NCBI GenBank assembly: GCA_003151595.1 | Contig: PLXW01000146.1 | Span: 30,452 to 87,878 of the forward strand | Origin: Myxococcales bacterium | GTDB taxonomy: Bacteria; Myxococcota; Polyangia; Polyangiales; Polyangiaceae | Direction: 5' to 3' | DNA length: 57,427 nucleotides | In this document: one piece after another, positions 32,984 through 40,822 of the stretch | Layout of the letters: every line of letters starts with the position of its first letter | Numbering within the stretch: position 1 is the first letter of the stretch | The notes under the pieces: generated by a model | The model's database searches: none | What the model saw: only the letters and a program-made list of their open reading frames with translations | Told to the model about the DNA's origin: nothing | Translations under genes and position numbers: made by a program

Positions 32984-33781
32984 ATGCTTGGAGTGTCACG
33001 TCGAAGTGGCTCGTTCGCCGGGGTGTTTGCGTTTGGCGTCGCGGCCTCGGGGTTGCTCCTGGGATGCGGAAGCAGCACGACCACCAACGGCGCTTCGGCC
33101 GACGCCGGCGCCTCTGACGACGCGCAAGCGGCACCTCCCACCGGCAACGACGGCTCCGCGGTCGACGCGAACGTCGACGGAAACGGCACGTCGAACGACT
33201 CCGGGCCGTCGACCCCCGACAGCGGCGAAGCCGACGCCGCGCCGAGGAACGCCGCCTGCACGCCTCTGTCAGCGCAGACCGGCACGATCGTCAACACGAC
33301 GCACGGACGCCTCGACGGGACGTTGGTCTACGTGGTCCCCCTCGGCGGCCCCGGCAAGTGCAACGGCGACGACAGTCACGTGCATCTTCAAATCGAAGTG
33401 AGCGGTCTGGTCTACGACGTCGCGGTCGACATCGGCGCCGCCGGTGACGAGGTGGGGATGCTCCAGGACTCCATCGCCGTCCCGGGAGGAGCGTGGGCGG
33501 AGGGGTGGCATGGGACCGACGCGCTGACCTACTCGACGCTGGGCGTGAAGTCGTCGGCGCTCACGCCGGCCGCTCCCGCCACGATCGCGGCCCAGGTGGA
33601 GGCGCTGCTTCAGAGCACGTCGAAGATCTCGGTCTTCTGCGTCGGCTACACGCCGGGCGACAACGGCTGCCACGACGTCCACTACGAGAACGGCAACGGC
33701 GAAGACGGCGCGATCGTCCTCGACCCGACGTCCGCGACCTCACCGATCTTGTTTTTCCGGTTCCAGGGGCAGAGCTTCTGA
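32984..33781 (+). CDS. hypothetical lipoprotein
   Basis: A 265-residue lipoprotein with lipobox SGLLLGC (Cys near 28), an Asp/Ala/Gly-rich linker to about residue 90, and a globular domain containing TIVNTTHGRLDGTLVYVVPL, GDDSHVHLQIEVSGLVYDVA, and a Cys-bridged end (VFCVGYTPGDNGCHDVHYEN). The sandwich-like strand pattern and His-rich turns are suggestive, but no family is recognised. It is divergent from the RCC1 lipoprotein across 166 bases and is followed after 3 bases by a small gene. Confidence 0.8.
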   Translation: MLGVSRRSGSFAGVFAFGVAASGLLLGCGSSTTTNGASADAGASDDAQAAPPTGNDGSAVDANVDGNGTSNDSGPSTPDSGEADAAPRNAACTPLSAQTGTIVNTTHGRLDGTLVYVVPLGGPGKCNGDDSHVHLQIEVSGLVYDVAVDIGAAGDEVGMLQDSIAVPGGAWAEGWHGTDALTYSTLGVKSSALTPAAPATIAAQVEALLQSTSKISVFCVGYTPGDNGCHDVHYENGNGEDGAIVLDPTSATSPILFFRFQGQSF

Positions 33782-33784
33782 TCC

Positions 33785-33997
33785 ATGCACTGGGCGAAGG
33801 ACGGCGCGGGTTGGATCTGTCGCGTCGCACCCGACGCGGTCTTCACGATGAAGGTCCAGCCGAAGGGGGACGGTCGCTGGAACTGGGAGGTCTACCCGCG
33901 CGACGGTGACCGGACGATCGCCGGCGGCGTCGTCAACTCGCTCGGCGCGGCCAAGACGATCACGGAGAACTTCGCGAATCGCTCCGGAAAGATCTGA
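33785..33997 (+). CDS. small hypothetical protein
   Basis: A 70-residue frame (MHWAKDGAGWICRVAPDAVF to TITENFANRSGKI) starting 3 bases after the lipoprotein stop, so probably in the same transcript. It is Trp- and Lys-containing (DGRWNWEVYPRDGD) and unlike the Arg/Ala-rich shadow frames. There is no signal peptide. No family recognised; it resembles a small beta-rich domain. Confidence 0.6.
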   Translation: MHWAKDGAGWICRVAPDAVFTMKVQPKGDGRWNWEVYPRDGDRTIAGGVVNSLGAAKTITENFANRSGKI

Positions 33998-34020
33998 CCG
34001 CCGCCGGCTCACGCGTATTC

Positions 34021-34647
34021 TCACGCCCATTGAAGGCGAAAGCCGAGCGTCGTGTCCGACGTCATCGACGGCACCTCGGTCACGTACGCCTTGGCGCAGA
34101 ACAACTCGACGAGCCCGTGCACCACGGCGGGCATCGTGTAGCGGACGTACGGGATGCCGGCCGCACTCCACTGAATCACTTCGAGGACGGCCTCTTTCGG
34201 TCCGCGCTTGTGGACCGCGACCCCTCCGCCGCGCCAAACGCGCTCCCACATCCGCGGGAACTGCGTGAGGATCGACCATGGGGTGACTCCCGCTTGCTTC
34301 GCCAATCGGAACGCGAGCGCGAGCGACGTCCCGTGCACCCTGCGCGTCACCTCGACGCCGATCTCCCAGCCTTCGTGCTTGCCCAGATCGAGCGCGTCGC
34401 ACGCGCGGTAGTGCGCGAGGCACACGTCGATGGGGAGCCACACACCGGCGACGCTCTCGAGGATCGTCGATCGATCGGCGGGCGAGAGATGCGTGAGGTA
34501 GCGATCGAAATGATTCCGCTCGCGGAGCGCGTTCAGTGACGAGTTCAGCCACGTGCTGCGGAAATGACTCGCGGCAGCCACGCGCGCGCGTGGGACCGGG
34601 AAGGGGACGAACGGCTCTTCCGAAGTCAGCGTCGATGACACGATCAT
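34021..34647 (-). CDS. TIGR02265/DUF2378-like hypothetical protein
   Basis: A 208-residue protein of mostly helical character ending in a beta-hairpin (CAKAYVTEVP, TLGFRLQWA). The helix order (HFRSTWLNSSLNALRER, VWLPIDVCLAHYRACDALD, RLAKQAGVTPWSILTQFPRM) and final Arg-x-x-Trp strand recall the TIGR02265 (DUF2378) paralogous family expanded in myxobacteria, distantly like heme-NO-binding domains. I cannot confirm the family here. The last 26 residues match those of the 88-residue protein at 55683 at about 12 positions. The start at 34647 was preferred; longer upstream sequence is Arg/Pro-rich. Confidence 0.65.
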   Translation of the reverse strand: MIVSSTLTSEEPFVPFPVPRARVAAASHFRSTWLNSSLNALRERNHFDRYLTHLSPADRSTILESVAGVWLPIDVCLAHYRACDALDLGKHEGWEIGVEVTRRVHGTSLALAFRLAKQAGVTPWSILTQFPRMWERVWRGGGVAVHKRGPKEAVLEVIQWSAAGIPYVRYTMPAVVHGLVELFCAKAYVTEVPSMTSDTTLGFRLQWA

Positions 34648-34658
34648 GGTCCCAATCC

Positions 34659-34680
34659 CCCTCCCCACCCGAGGGGAGGG
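34659..34680. promoter_or_regulatory. GC hairpin upstream of the TIGR02265-like gene
   Basis: CCCTCCCC and GGGGAGGG form an 8-bp stem around ACCCGA, 12 bases upstream of the start at 34647. In the transcript it would lie over the ribosome-binding region. The rest of 34681-34900 shows no gene or clear motif. Confidence 0.4.
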
Positions 34681-34900
34681 CCTTGCACTTCGGGGACCAG
34701 GAGGGACGGAGAGCACCGCGAGGGGCGAGGAACGACGATCCACGACGAGCGAACCGATCACGACGCGAGTCGAAGCGAAGTCGGGCGCACTGACGCAAGG
34801 GGTCGCTGAACGATGATGCACGCAGACCTGCACGGCGAGAGCAGCCGCCTCGTTCGCTCCAACCCTCAGCTGGGCGAGAAGCGACCCTCCGTCCGCCGCG

Positions 34901-35821
34901 TCAGCTCGCGGGGTCTGCTGCTTCGGCGGTCGGCTCGGGCTCCGGCGCGGAAGCCGTGCTCTTTCCGCGCGTGATGAGGACGACCGCCGCCAAGATGATG
35001 ACCGCGCCGACCGCGCTCGCGCGCTCGATTCGCTCGCCGGCGAGCGCGACGCCGAGCGCCAGCGCGATCACGGGGTTCACGAAGGCGTAGCTCGTGGCGA
35101 CGGACGTGCGCGTGTTGCGGAGCAAGTAGACGTAGGCCGTGAAGCCGACGAGCGATCCGAAGACGACGAGGTACGCCATCGCGGCGACGGCGCGGGCCGA
35201 CGGAACTTGATCGACCGGCTCACGAAGCACGCGGCTCACGACCGCCAGCGCCACGCCGCCGCAGAGCATCTGCGCCGCGGTGCACATCGGCCCTTTCGGA
35301 AGCGGGAGTCGCTTGCTCACGATCGACGCCGAGGCCCACCCCATCGGCGCCACGAGCGCGCAGATCGCGCCGCCGCCGCTCGCGCGGAGATCGCCGCCGA
35401 GGTTCAGCACGACGACGCCGGTGAGACCGAGCGCGATCCCGATCCACTCCAGCCGCCCGATGCGCGCGCCGGTGAAGCGCTCGAAGAGCGTGGCCCACAA
35501 AGGCATCGTGGCCACGAGCACCGCGACGAGACCGGACGACACCGACTTCTCGGCGACGATGACGAGCCCGTTGCCGATGACGAAGTACAGGGCGCCCGTG
35601 AGCGCCGCCGAGCGCCACTCCGCGGCCGTCGGCGCCGCCACGCCGCGCACGCGAAGGACTCCGTAGAGGATCGCGCCGGCGATGAGGAACCGGACAGCGC
35701 CGCCGGAGAAGGGCGGGAAGCCTTCGAGCGCCACGCGGATCCCGAGGTACGTCGAGCCCCAGATCACGCAGACGGCGACGAACGCGAGGATGATTAGAGA
35801 TCGCGTGGAGCGAGAAGCCAT
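34901..35821 (-). CDS. EamA/DMT family transporter
   Basis: A 306-residue inner-membrane exporter with ten predicted helices in two EamA halves. The first half opens with FVAVCVIWGSTYLGIRVALE, a near-universal start for the RhaT/YdcZ/EamA group, and contains SSGLVAVLVATMPLWATLFE; the second has YLVVFGSLVGFTAYVYLLRN and SYAFVNPVIALALGVALAGE. Relatives export amino acids and metabolites. It is divergent from a MocR-type regulator across 120 bases, a classical pairing in which the regulator controls the transporter. The C-terminal tail is Glu/Pro/Ala-rich. Confidence 0.93.
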   Translation of the reverse strand: MASRSTRSLIILAFVAVCVIWGSTYLGIRVALEGFPPFSGGAVRFLIAGAILYGVLRVRGVAAPTAAEWRSAALTGALYFVIGNGLVIVAEKSVSSGLVAVLVATMPLWATLFERFTGARIGRLEWIGIALGLTGVVVLNLGGDLRASGGGAICALVAPMGWASASIVSKRLPLPKGPMCTAAQMLCGGVALAVVSRVLREPVDQVPSARAVAAMAYLVVFGSLVGFTAYVYLLRNTRTSVATSYAFVNPVIALALGVALAGERIERASAVGAVIILAAVVLITRGKSTASAPEPEPTAEAADPAS

Positions 35822-35882
35822 GCCGGAGAAACATGACACGCGGCGGCGAACCAAACAGATGCAGCCCGCGCAAACTGAGACC

Positions 35883-35912
35883 AGCACAGTTTCGAACGGT
35901 GACGACTGTGCT
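35883..35912. promoter_or_regulatory. 8-bp inverted repeat, probable MocR operator
   Basis: AGCACAGT and ACTGTGCT are perfect inverted arms separated by 14 bases within the shared EamA/MocR promoter region. It lies 30 bases from the MocR start and 62 bases from the EamA start. MocR proteins bind such sites as dimers, so this is a plausible common operator. Confidence 0.55.
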
Positions 35913-35941
35913 CTCGAGGGCTCCGCGCTAGGCTCGATCGG

Positions 35942-37372
35942 GTGAGCACACTCCTCGACCCGTCGTATCTGTACGAAGACCTCGCCGGCGACCTCACGCG
36001 GCTCGTGGCCAAGGGGACGCTCCGGCCCGGCGATCGGCTCCCGTCGGTGCGGCAGCTCAGTCAGCAGCGGAGGGTCAGCGTGTCGACCGTGCTGCAGGCG
36101 TATCTGCTGCTCGAGAACCGCGGGCTCGTGGAGACGCGACCGCAGTCGGGTCACTACGTGCGCGTACCGCGCGGGTCGGTGGTCCCCGAGCCGCGGCCGC
36201 CGCGCGTGTCGTCGCAAGCGACGCGCGTGACGGTGAGCGATCTCGTGGCGCACGTGTACCGAGCGGCGCGCGATCCGAAGATGGTGCAGCTCGGCGCGGC
36301 GATGCTGAGCCCCGCGCTCCTGCCGACGGAGAACTTGAACAAGCGAATGAGCGCGGTCGCGCGCGCGGCCGGCGGAGCGGGCGTCACGTACGACACGCCG
36401 CCAGGGTGCCTCGCGTTGCGAAGGCAGATCGCGAAGCGCGCGGCCGACTGGGGAGTCGCGCTGCGGCCCGACGAGATCGTGACGACGGTGGGCGCGATGG
36501 AAGCGCTGCACTTGTGCCTGCGCGCCGGGGCGCGCGCTGGAGACACGATCGTCGTGGAGTCGCCGGGGTACTACGGCCTCCTGCAGCTCATCGAAGGGCT
36601 CGGCATGCGCGCGCTCGAGATCCCGGCGAACGCCGGCACCGGTCTCGATCTCGATCTGCTCGAGAGCGCGTTGAAGAAGCACCGCGTGAAGGCGTGCCTC
36701 GTGGTCACGAACTTCTCGAATCCGGTCGGCGCGCTCATGCCCGACGACTCGAAGCGGACGCTCGTGCAGATGCTCGCCAAGCGCGAGATCCCGCTCATCG
36801 AGGACGACATCTACGGCGACCTCCACTTCGGCGACGTGCGCCCTCGCCCCGCGCGCGCGTTCGATCGCGAGGGGCTCGTGCTCCTGTGCTCGTCGGTGTC
36901 GAAGACGATCGCGCCGGGGTATCGCGTCGGATTCGTCGCGCCGGGTCGTTTTCAAGAGCAGGTCGAGCGGCTCAAGTTCGCGCAGACGATCGCCACGGCG
37001 ACGTTGCCGCAGATGGCCGTCGCCGACTTCCTGGAGAACGGCGGATACGAACGTCACCTGCGCCGCCTGCGCCGAAGCCTCGCCGATCAGGTGTCGCGCA
37101 TGAGCGCCGCCATCGCCTCGCACTTCCCGCCCGGGACGCGGATTTCAAGGCCACAAGGGGGGTTCGTTCTGTGGGTCGAGCTCCCGGCCGGCAAGAGCGC
37201 TCTCGAGCTCCACGCGCGCGCCTTGGCGCAAGGGATCAGCATCGCGCCCGGACCGATCTTCTCGCCGAAGCAGCGCTTCGCGAGCTTCATTCGCGTGAGC
37301 TGCGGCTACCCGTGGTCCGACGTGCTCGAACGGAGCATCACGACGCTCGGGCGCATCGCGGCGGAGGTCTGA
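35942..37372 (+). CDS. MocR/PdxR-type GntR regulator with aminotransferase domain
   Basis: A 476-residue regulator with an N-terminal winged helix-turn-helix (LRPGDRLPSVRQLSQQRRVS, TVLQAYLLLENRGLVETRP) and a fold-type I aminotransferase domain. PLP-site features: FSNPVGALMPDD, EDDIYGDLHFGD and the Schiff-base Lys321 in SSVSKTIAPGYRVG. The start is GTG 35942. MocR proteins sense amino-acid or vitamin B6-related ligands via PLP. The divergent EamA transporter is the obvious target. PdxR itself (B6 synthesis control) is less likely, as no pdxST genes are seen. Confidence 0.93.
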   Translation: MSTLLDPSYLYEDLAGDLTRLVAKGTLRPGDRLPSVRQLSQQRRVSVSTVLQAYLLLENRGLVETRPQSGHYVRVPRGSVVPEPRPPRVSSQATRVTVSDLVAHVYRAARDPKMVQLGAAMLSPALLPTENLNKRMSAVARAAGGAGVTYDTPPGCLALRRQIAKRAADWGVALRPDEIVTTVGAMEALHLCLRAGARAGDTIVVESPGYYGLLQLIEGLGMRALEIPANAGTGLDLDLLESALKKHRVKACLVVTNFSNPVGALMPDDSKRTLVQMLAKREIPLIEDDIYGDLHFGDVRPRPARAFDREGLVLLCSSVSKTIAPGYRVGFVAPGRFQEQVERLKFAQTIATATLPQMAVADFLENGGYERHLRRLRRSLADQVSRMSAAIASHFPPGTRISRPQGGFVLWVELPAGKSALELHARALAQGISIAPGPIFSPKQRFASFIRVSCGYPWSDVLERSITTLGRIAAEV

Positions 37373-37378
37373 CGCGCG

Positions 37379-38422
37379 TCACTCGTCGATCGAGTCGGCC
37401 GCGCTCTTCATCGTGGCGAACGCTCCTCGCGGGAGGCGCTTCGCGTCGTGGAAGATCCCCTTGTCGTCCATCGCCAACCAGATGGGCGGGTTCTTCTGCC
37501 GCGCTTCGAAATAGAGGACGAGCGTCTGCTGCTTCCCCTTCTTTTCGCGCCACAGATCGAACGCGAACGTCTCGTCCGATTTGTAGAACGCTTCGAGCGT
37601 GGTGCGCGCGGTGTCGAGCGGGAGCGACTCCACCTTGCCGTCGGAGTCGACGTCGTCGCGTTCCTTCGGGAGCGCCTTCCACGCCGCGGTGAGCGCCTTC
37701 GTCTGCACCTCTTGCGACGCGCGCGCGTTCGCTTTCGTTCGAAGGCGCACCCGCTCGCGCGTCGCCAGCGACACCACCGGATCACGCGCGCGCTCGAGGC
37801 GCTCGATGGCGAAGCCCGACGACACGATCCCCGCGATCAAGATCGCCGCGAGCCGGCCGCGCGCGTGCGCCACATGGTAATGCACGACGCTCGTGAAGAT
37901 CGGCATCAGGAAGACGAGGACCACGATCGTCTCCACGCCGAACGTCTTGGCGGCGATCGGCCAGAATTGCCGGAGCCCGAGCTCGGGTGGAAAGAAGCGC
38001 ACGTACTGGACACCGAGCGAGACGACGAGGATCGCAAAGCTCGCCAGCGTGTACCCCTTGAAGAGGAGGAACTCGCGACGCGCCTCTTTCTGCGTGAGCC
38101 AGTACGGGAAAAGAAGCGGATAGAAGACGTAGTAGAGGAACGCGCGCGGCGGATGCGCTCGGTAGTACGCCTCGAACTGGAGCTGGCTCGAGAGCACGAG
38201 ATTTGCGAGCTTCGAGCGTGAAGAGAGCTCGCGCGCGGCTTCCGCGAGCACGAAGACGAAGAGCGCGACGCCGATCTGGATGACCGCGCCGCTCACGGGA
38301 TAGAGCGCGGCGACGAGCACCAACAGACGCGGCGCTACGGCGAAGAACGCCAATCGCGTGACGAAATCGAGCGTGGCCTTCGCCTGCACGTGCGTGATCC
38401 GAATGGTACTCGATGCACCCAC
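37379..38422 (-). CDS. hypothetical multi-pass membrane protein
   Basis: A 347-residue protein with about five hydrophobic segments: LAFFAVAPRLLVLVAALYPV, QIGVALFVFVLAEA, FLYYVFYPLLFPYWLT, LFKGYTLASFAILVVSLGVQ and VETIVVLVFLMPIFTSVVHY. A roughly 130-residue soluble C-terminal domain follows (ETFAFDLWREKKGKQQTLVL, IFHDAKRLPRGAF) with mixed strands. HYHVAHARGRLAAI near the last helix could bind metal. No family recognised. It converges on the MocR gene with 6 bases between stops. Confidence 0.75.
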   Translation of the reverse strand: MGASSTIRITHVQAKATLDFVTRLAFFAVAPRLLVLVAALYPVSGAVIQIGVALFVFVLAEAARELSSRSKLANLVLSSQLQFEAYYRAHPPRAFLYYVFYPLLFPYWLTQKEARREFLLFKGYTLASFAILVVSLGVQYVRFFPPELGLRQFWPIAAKTFGVETIVVLVFLMPIFTSVVHYHVAHARGRLAAILIAGIVSSGFAIERLERARDPVVSLATRERVRLRTKANARASQEVQTKALTAAWKALPKERDDVDSDGKVESLPLDTARTTLEAFYKSDETFAFDLWREKKGKQQTLVLYFEARQKNPPIWLAMDDKGIFHDAKRLPRGAFATMKSAADSIDE

Positions 38423-38529
38423 ACGATCGAAATGGCTCGAAATGCGTTGGGGACGAGCTTCGAGCGATGGCCTAATGGCAATGGGAACAGCGAACGACGA
38501 GCGACGAACGAGAGGAACAGATCAACTCA

Positions 38530-40809
38530 ATGAGTGGACACTTCGCTGACTGGCCGAAGGCCGGGCCCATCGATCTCGCGGTTCACGATCTTCCTCACGC
38601 TTCGTCGACCACCGAGTGGTGGTACGTGAACGCGCACGTCGAGACGGGAGACGGAAGGCCGCTGTCGCTCTTCGCCGCGTTCTTCCGGTTGCGGAAAGTT
38701 GCGAAGAAGCCGACCGACCCTCCCGAGTGGGCGTACTCGCTCACGTGGGCCGTCAGCGATCCGAGCGCGCGCGCCTACTACCCGGACTCGCGCGTCGATG
38801 CGAGCGCACCGGAAGTGGGGCTCGAGCGGATCAAGAGCGGGCGCGGATCGAAAGACGAGCGACTCAATCGCGCGATGCGCGAGGTGCTCGAGCGCGGCGT
38901 GGTGCCGGAGCCCGATCGCGTGTTCGAGCAAGTCCCGTTCGTGGCGTCCGGAAAGTTGGAGCTCGACTTCGCGGGGTCGCGGTTCGAGAAGCTCGAAGAC
39001 GGGACGTACCGGTTGCGCCTGCAGAACGATCGGCATCAGTGCGGGTGCGATCTCGTCTTCACGTTGAAGAAGCCGCCGATCCGCCACGGCGAAGACGGCG
39101 TCGTGAAGGGGCACGGCGGCGAAGACATGTTTTATTACTTCGTCCCGCGCTGCGACGTGCGTGGCGAGGTCACGTTGCGCGGAACGACGAGCACGGTGAA
39201 GTGCGGCTCGGGTTGGTATGACCACGAGTTCGGCGGATACGTCGCGCCCAAGAAAGATGTGAACGCACCGAAGAGCGAGGAGAAGGTCGACGAGAAGAAG
39301 ATCCTCGAGTCCCAGCACATCGACGTGGCGTGGAACTGGGTCGGCCTTCAGCTCGACGACGGCACCGACCTGAGCGCGTATTCGCTCGTGCGCCTCGATA
39401 CGGGTGAATCACGCTGGCAGCGCGCGGTCCTGATCGACGCGAAGGGGAATCGGACGTCGCACGGCGAGATCAAGCTCACGCCAGGACCATCGTGGCGAAG
39501 CACGCGCACGTTCCACGACTACCCGACGACGTGGAAGCTCGAAGTGCCGGAGGCGCATCTGTCGCTCGACCTCACGGCGAGCTTCGACGATCAAGAGTTC
39601 ATCACCGTCATCTCCAAGCCCGCGTTCTGGGAAGGGCGCGTGGAAGTGAGCGGGACGATCGACGGGCGCGCCGTGAAGGGGACCGGGTACCTGGAACGGA
39701 GCGGGTTCGAGCCGATCAAGAACCTCGACGACTACTTCAGCGCCGTCGGTGAGGAGGTTCGGAAGTCGGTCGCGGCCGTGTTGCCGCTCGACCCGACGTA
39801 CGAAGAGGCGCGGCAGCTCATCGCCTCGAAAGAGCGCGACCACTACATGGAAGGGGTCAGCCTGAAGCAGATGTCGCGCGCGCTCATCGCGCCGATTCGC
39901 GAGATCACCGATCGCGGAGGGAAGTCGTGGCGCTCGTACGCCGCGCTGGCGTGCTGCGACGTCGTGAAGGGGGACTCGCGAAAATTCGTTCAATGGCTGG
40001 CGATGCCCGAGCTCCTTCACGTGGGGTCGCTCATCGTCGACGACGTGCAAGACAAGTCGGTCGTCAGGCGCGGCAAGCCCACGGCGCACGTCGTCTACGG
40101 CGAGCCGATCGCGATCAACGCCGGCACCGCGGCGTACTTCCTCGCGCAGAAGGTCATGTTCTCGAAGGACATGTCCGACGCAAAGAAGCTCCGACTCTAC
40201 GATCTGTATTTCGAAGCGATGCGCGCCGGGCACGCAGGGCAAGCCGCGGATCTCGACGGACCCGCCGACCTGATGCCGGCTGCCGTGGCGAGCGGCGACT
40301 CGAAGGCGCTCGAGCTTCGCATCCTGGCGACGCATCGCTTGAAGACGGCGTCGCCCGCGGGGGCGCTCGCTCGGATGGGCGCCGTCGCCGGCGGCGGAAC
40401 GGAAGCGCAGATCGAAGCGGTGGGGCGCTTCTTCGAGTCGCTGGGGCTCGCGTTTCAGCTCGTCGATGACGTGCTCAATCTGCGCGGCTTCAAGGGCGAG
40501 CTGAAGGCGACGGGCGAAGACATCGCGAACGGGACGATTACGCTGCCGGTGGCCAAGGCCATGTCGCGACTCTCGGAGCCGGACCGCGCGTGGGTGTGGC
40601 GAACCTTGTCGTCGAAGCCGAAGGACCAGAAGGTCGTGAACGAAGTGGTGCAGAAGCTCGAGGCGTGCGGCGCGATCGAAGCCGTGGCGACGGAGGCGCG
40701 CGACCTGGTGGAAGAGGCGTGGACGCGGGCGTCGCCGTTGCTCGACGACTCGATCTCGAAGGTGATGCTCCGCGCGTTCGGCTGGTACGTCCTCGAACGG
40801 CACTACTGA
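38530..40809 (+). CDS. CrtC/AttH-like lipocalin domain fused to polyprenyl diphosphate synthase
   Basis: A 759-residue two-domain protein. Residues 1 to about 395 resemble the AttH/CrtC (carotenoid 1,2-hydratase-like) lipocalin fold: HASSTTEWWYVNAHVET at the start, FYYFVPRCDVRGEV, CGSGWYDHEFGGY, WNWVGLQLDDGTDLSAY and GTGYLERSGF. Residues about 430-745 are an E-type polyprenyl synthase: LLHVGSLIVDDVQDKS holds the first Asp motif (DDVQD, 504-508) followed by RRGKPTAH; the second motif is DDVLN (646-650) in FQLVDDVLNLRG. Asn replaces the last Asp, as in eukaryotic GGPP synthases. The product chain length and hydratase/cyclase substrate are unknown. A glycosyltransferase follows at 13 bases. Confidence 0.9.
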   Translation: MSGHFADWPKAGPIDLAVHDLPHASSTTEWWYVNAHVETGDGRPLSLFAAFFRLRKVAKKPTDPPEWAYSLTWAVSDPSARAYYPDSRVDASAPEVGLERIKSGRGSKDERLNRAMREVLERGVVPEPDRVFEQVPFVASGKLELDFAGSRFEKLEDGTYRLRLQNDRHQCGCDLVFTLKKPPIRHGEDGVVKGHGGEDMFYYFVPRCDVRGEVTLRGTTSTVKCGSGWYDHEFGGYVAPKKDVNAPKSEEKVDEKKILESQHIDVAWNWVGLQLDDGTDLSAYSLVRLDTGESRWQRAVLIDAKGNRTSHGEIKLTPGPSWRSTRTFHDYPTTWKLEVPEAHLSLDLTASFDDQEFITVISKPAFWEGRVEVSGTIDGRAVKGTGYLERSGFEPIKNLDDYFSAVGEEVRKSVAAVLPLDPTYEEARQLIASKERDHYMEGVSLKQMSRALIAPIREITDRGGKSWRSYAALACCDVVKGDSRKFVQWLAMPELLHVGSLIVDDVQDKSVVRRGKPTAHVVYGEPIAINAGTAAYFLAQKVMFSKDMSDAKKLRLYDLYFEAMRAGHAGQAADLDGPADLMPAAVASGDSKALELRILATHRLKTASPAGALARMGAVAGGGTEAQIEAVGRFFESLGLAFQLVDDVLNLRGFKGELKATGEDIANGTITLPVAKAMSRLSEPDRAWVWRTLSSKPKDQKVVNEVVQKLEACGAIEAVATEARDLVEEAWTRASPLLDDSISKVMLRAFGWYVLERHY

Positions 40810-40822
40810 GAGGACGCGCCGC

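Noticed and set aside
34901..37123. 740-codon minus-strand frame extending the EamA gene
   Set aside because: The first 433 codons overlap the MocR gene as Arg-rich shadow; the transporter starts at 35821.
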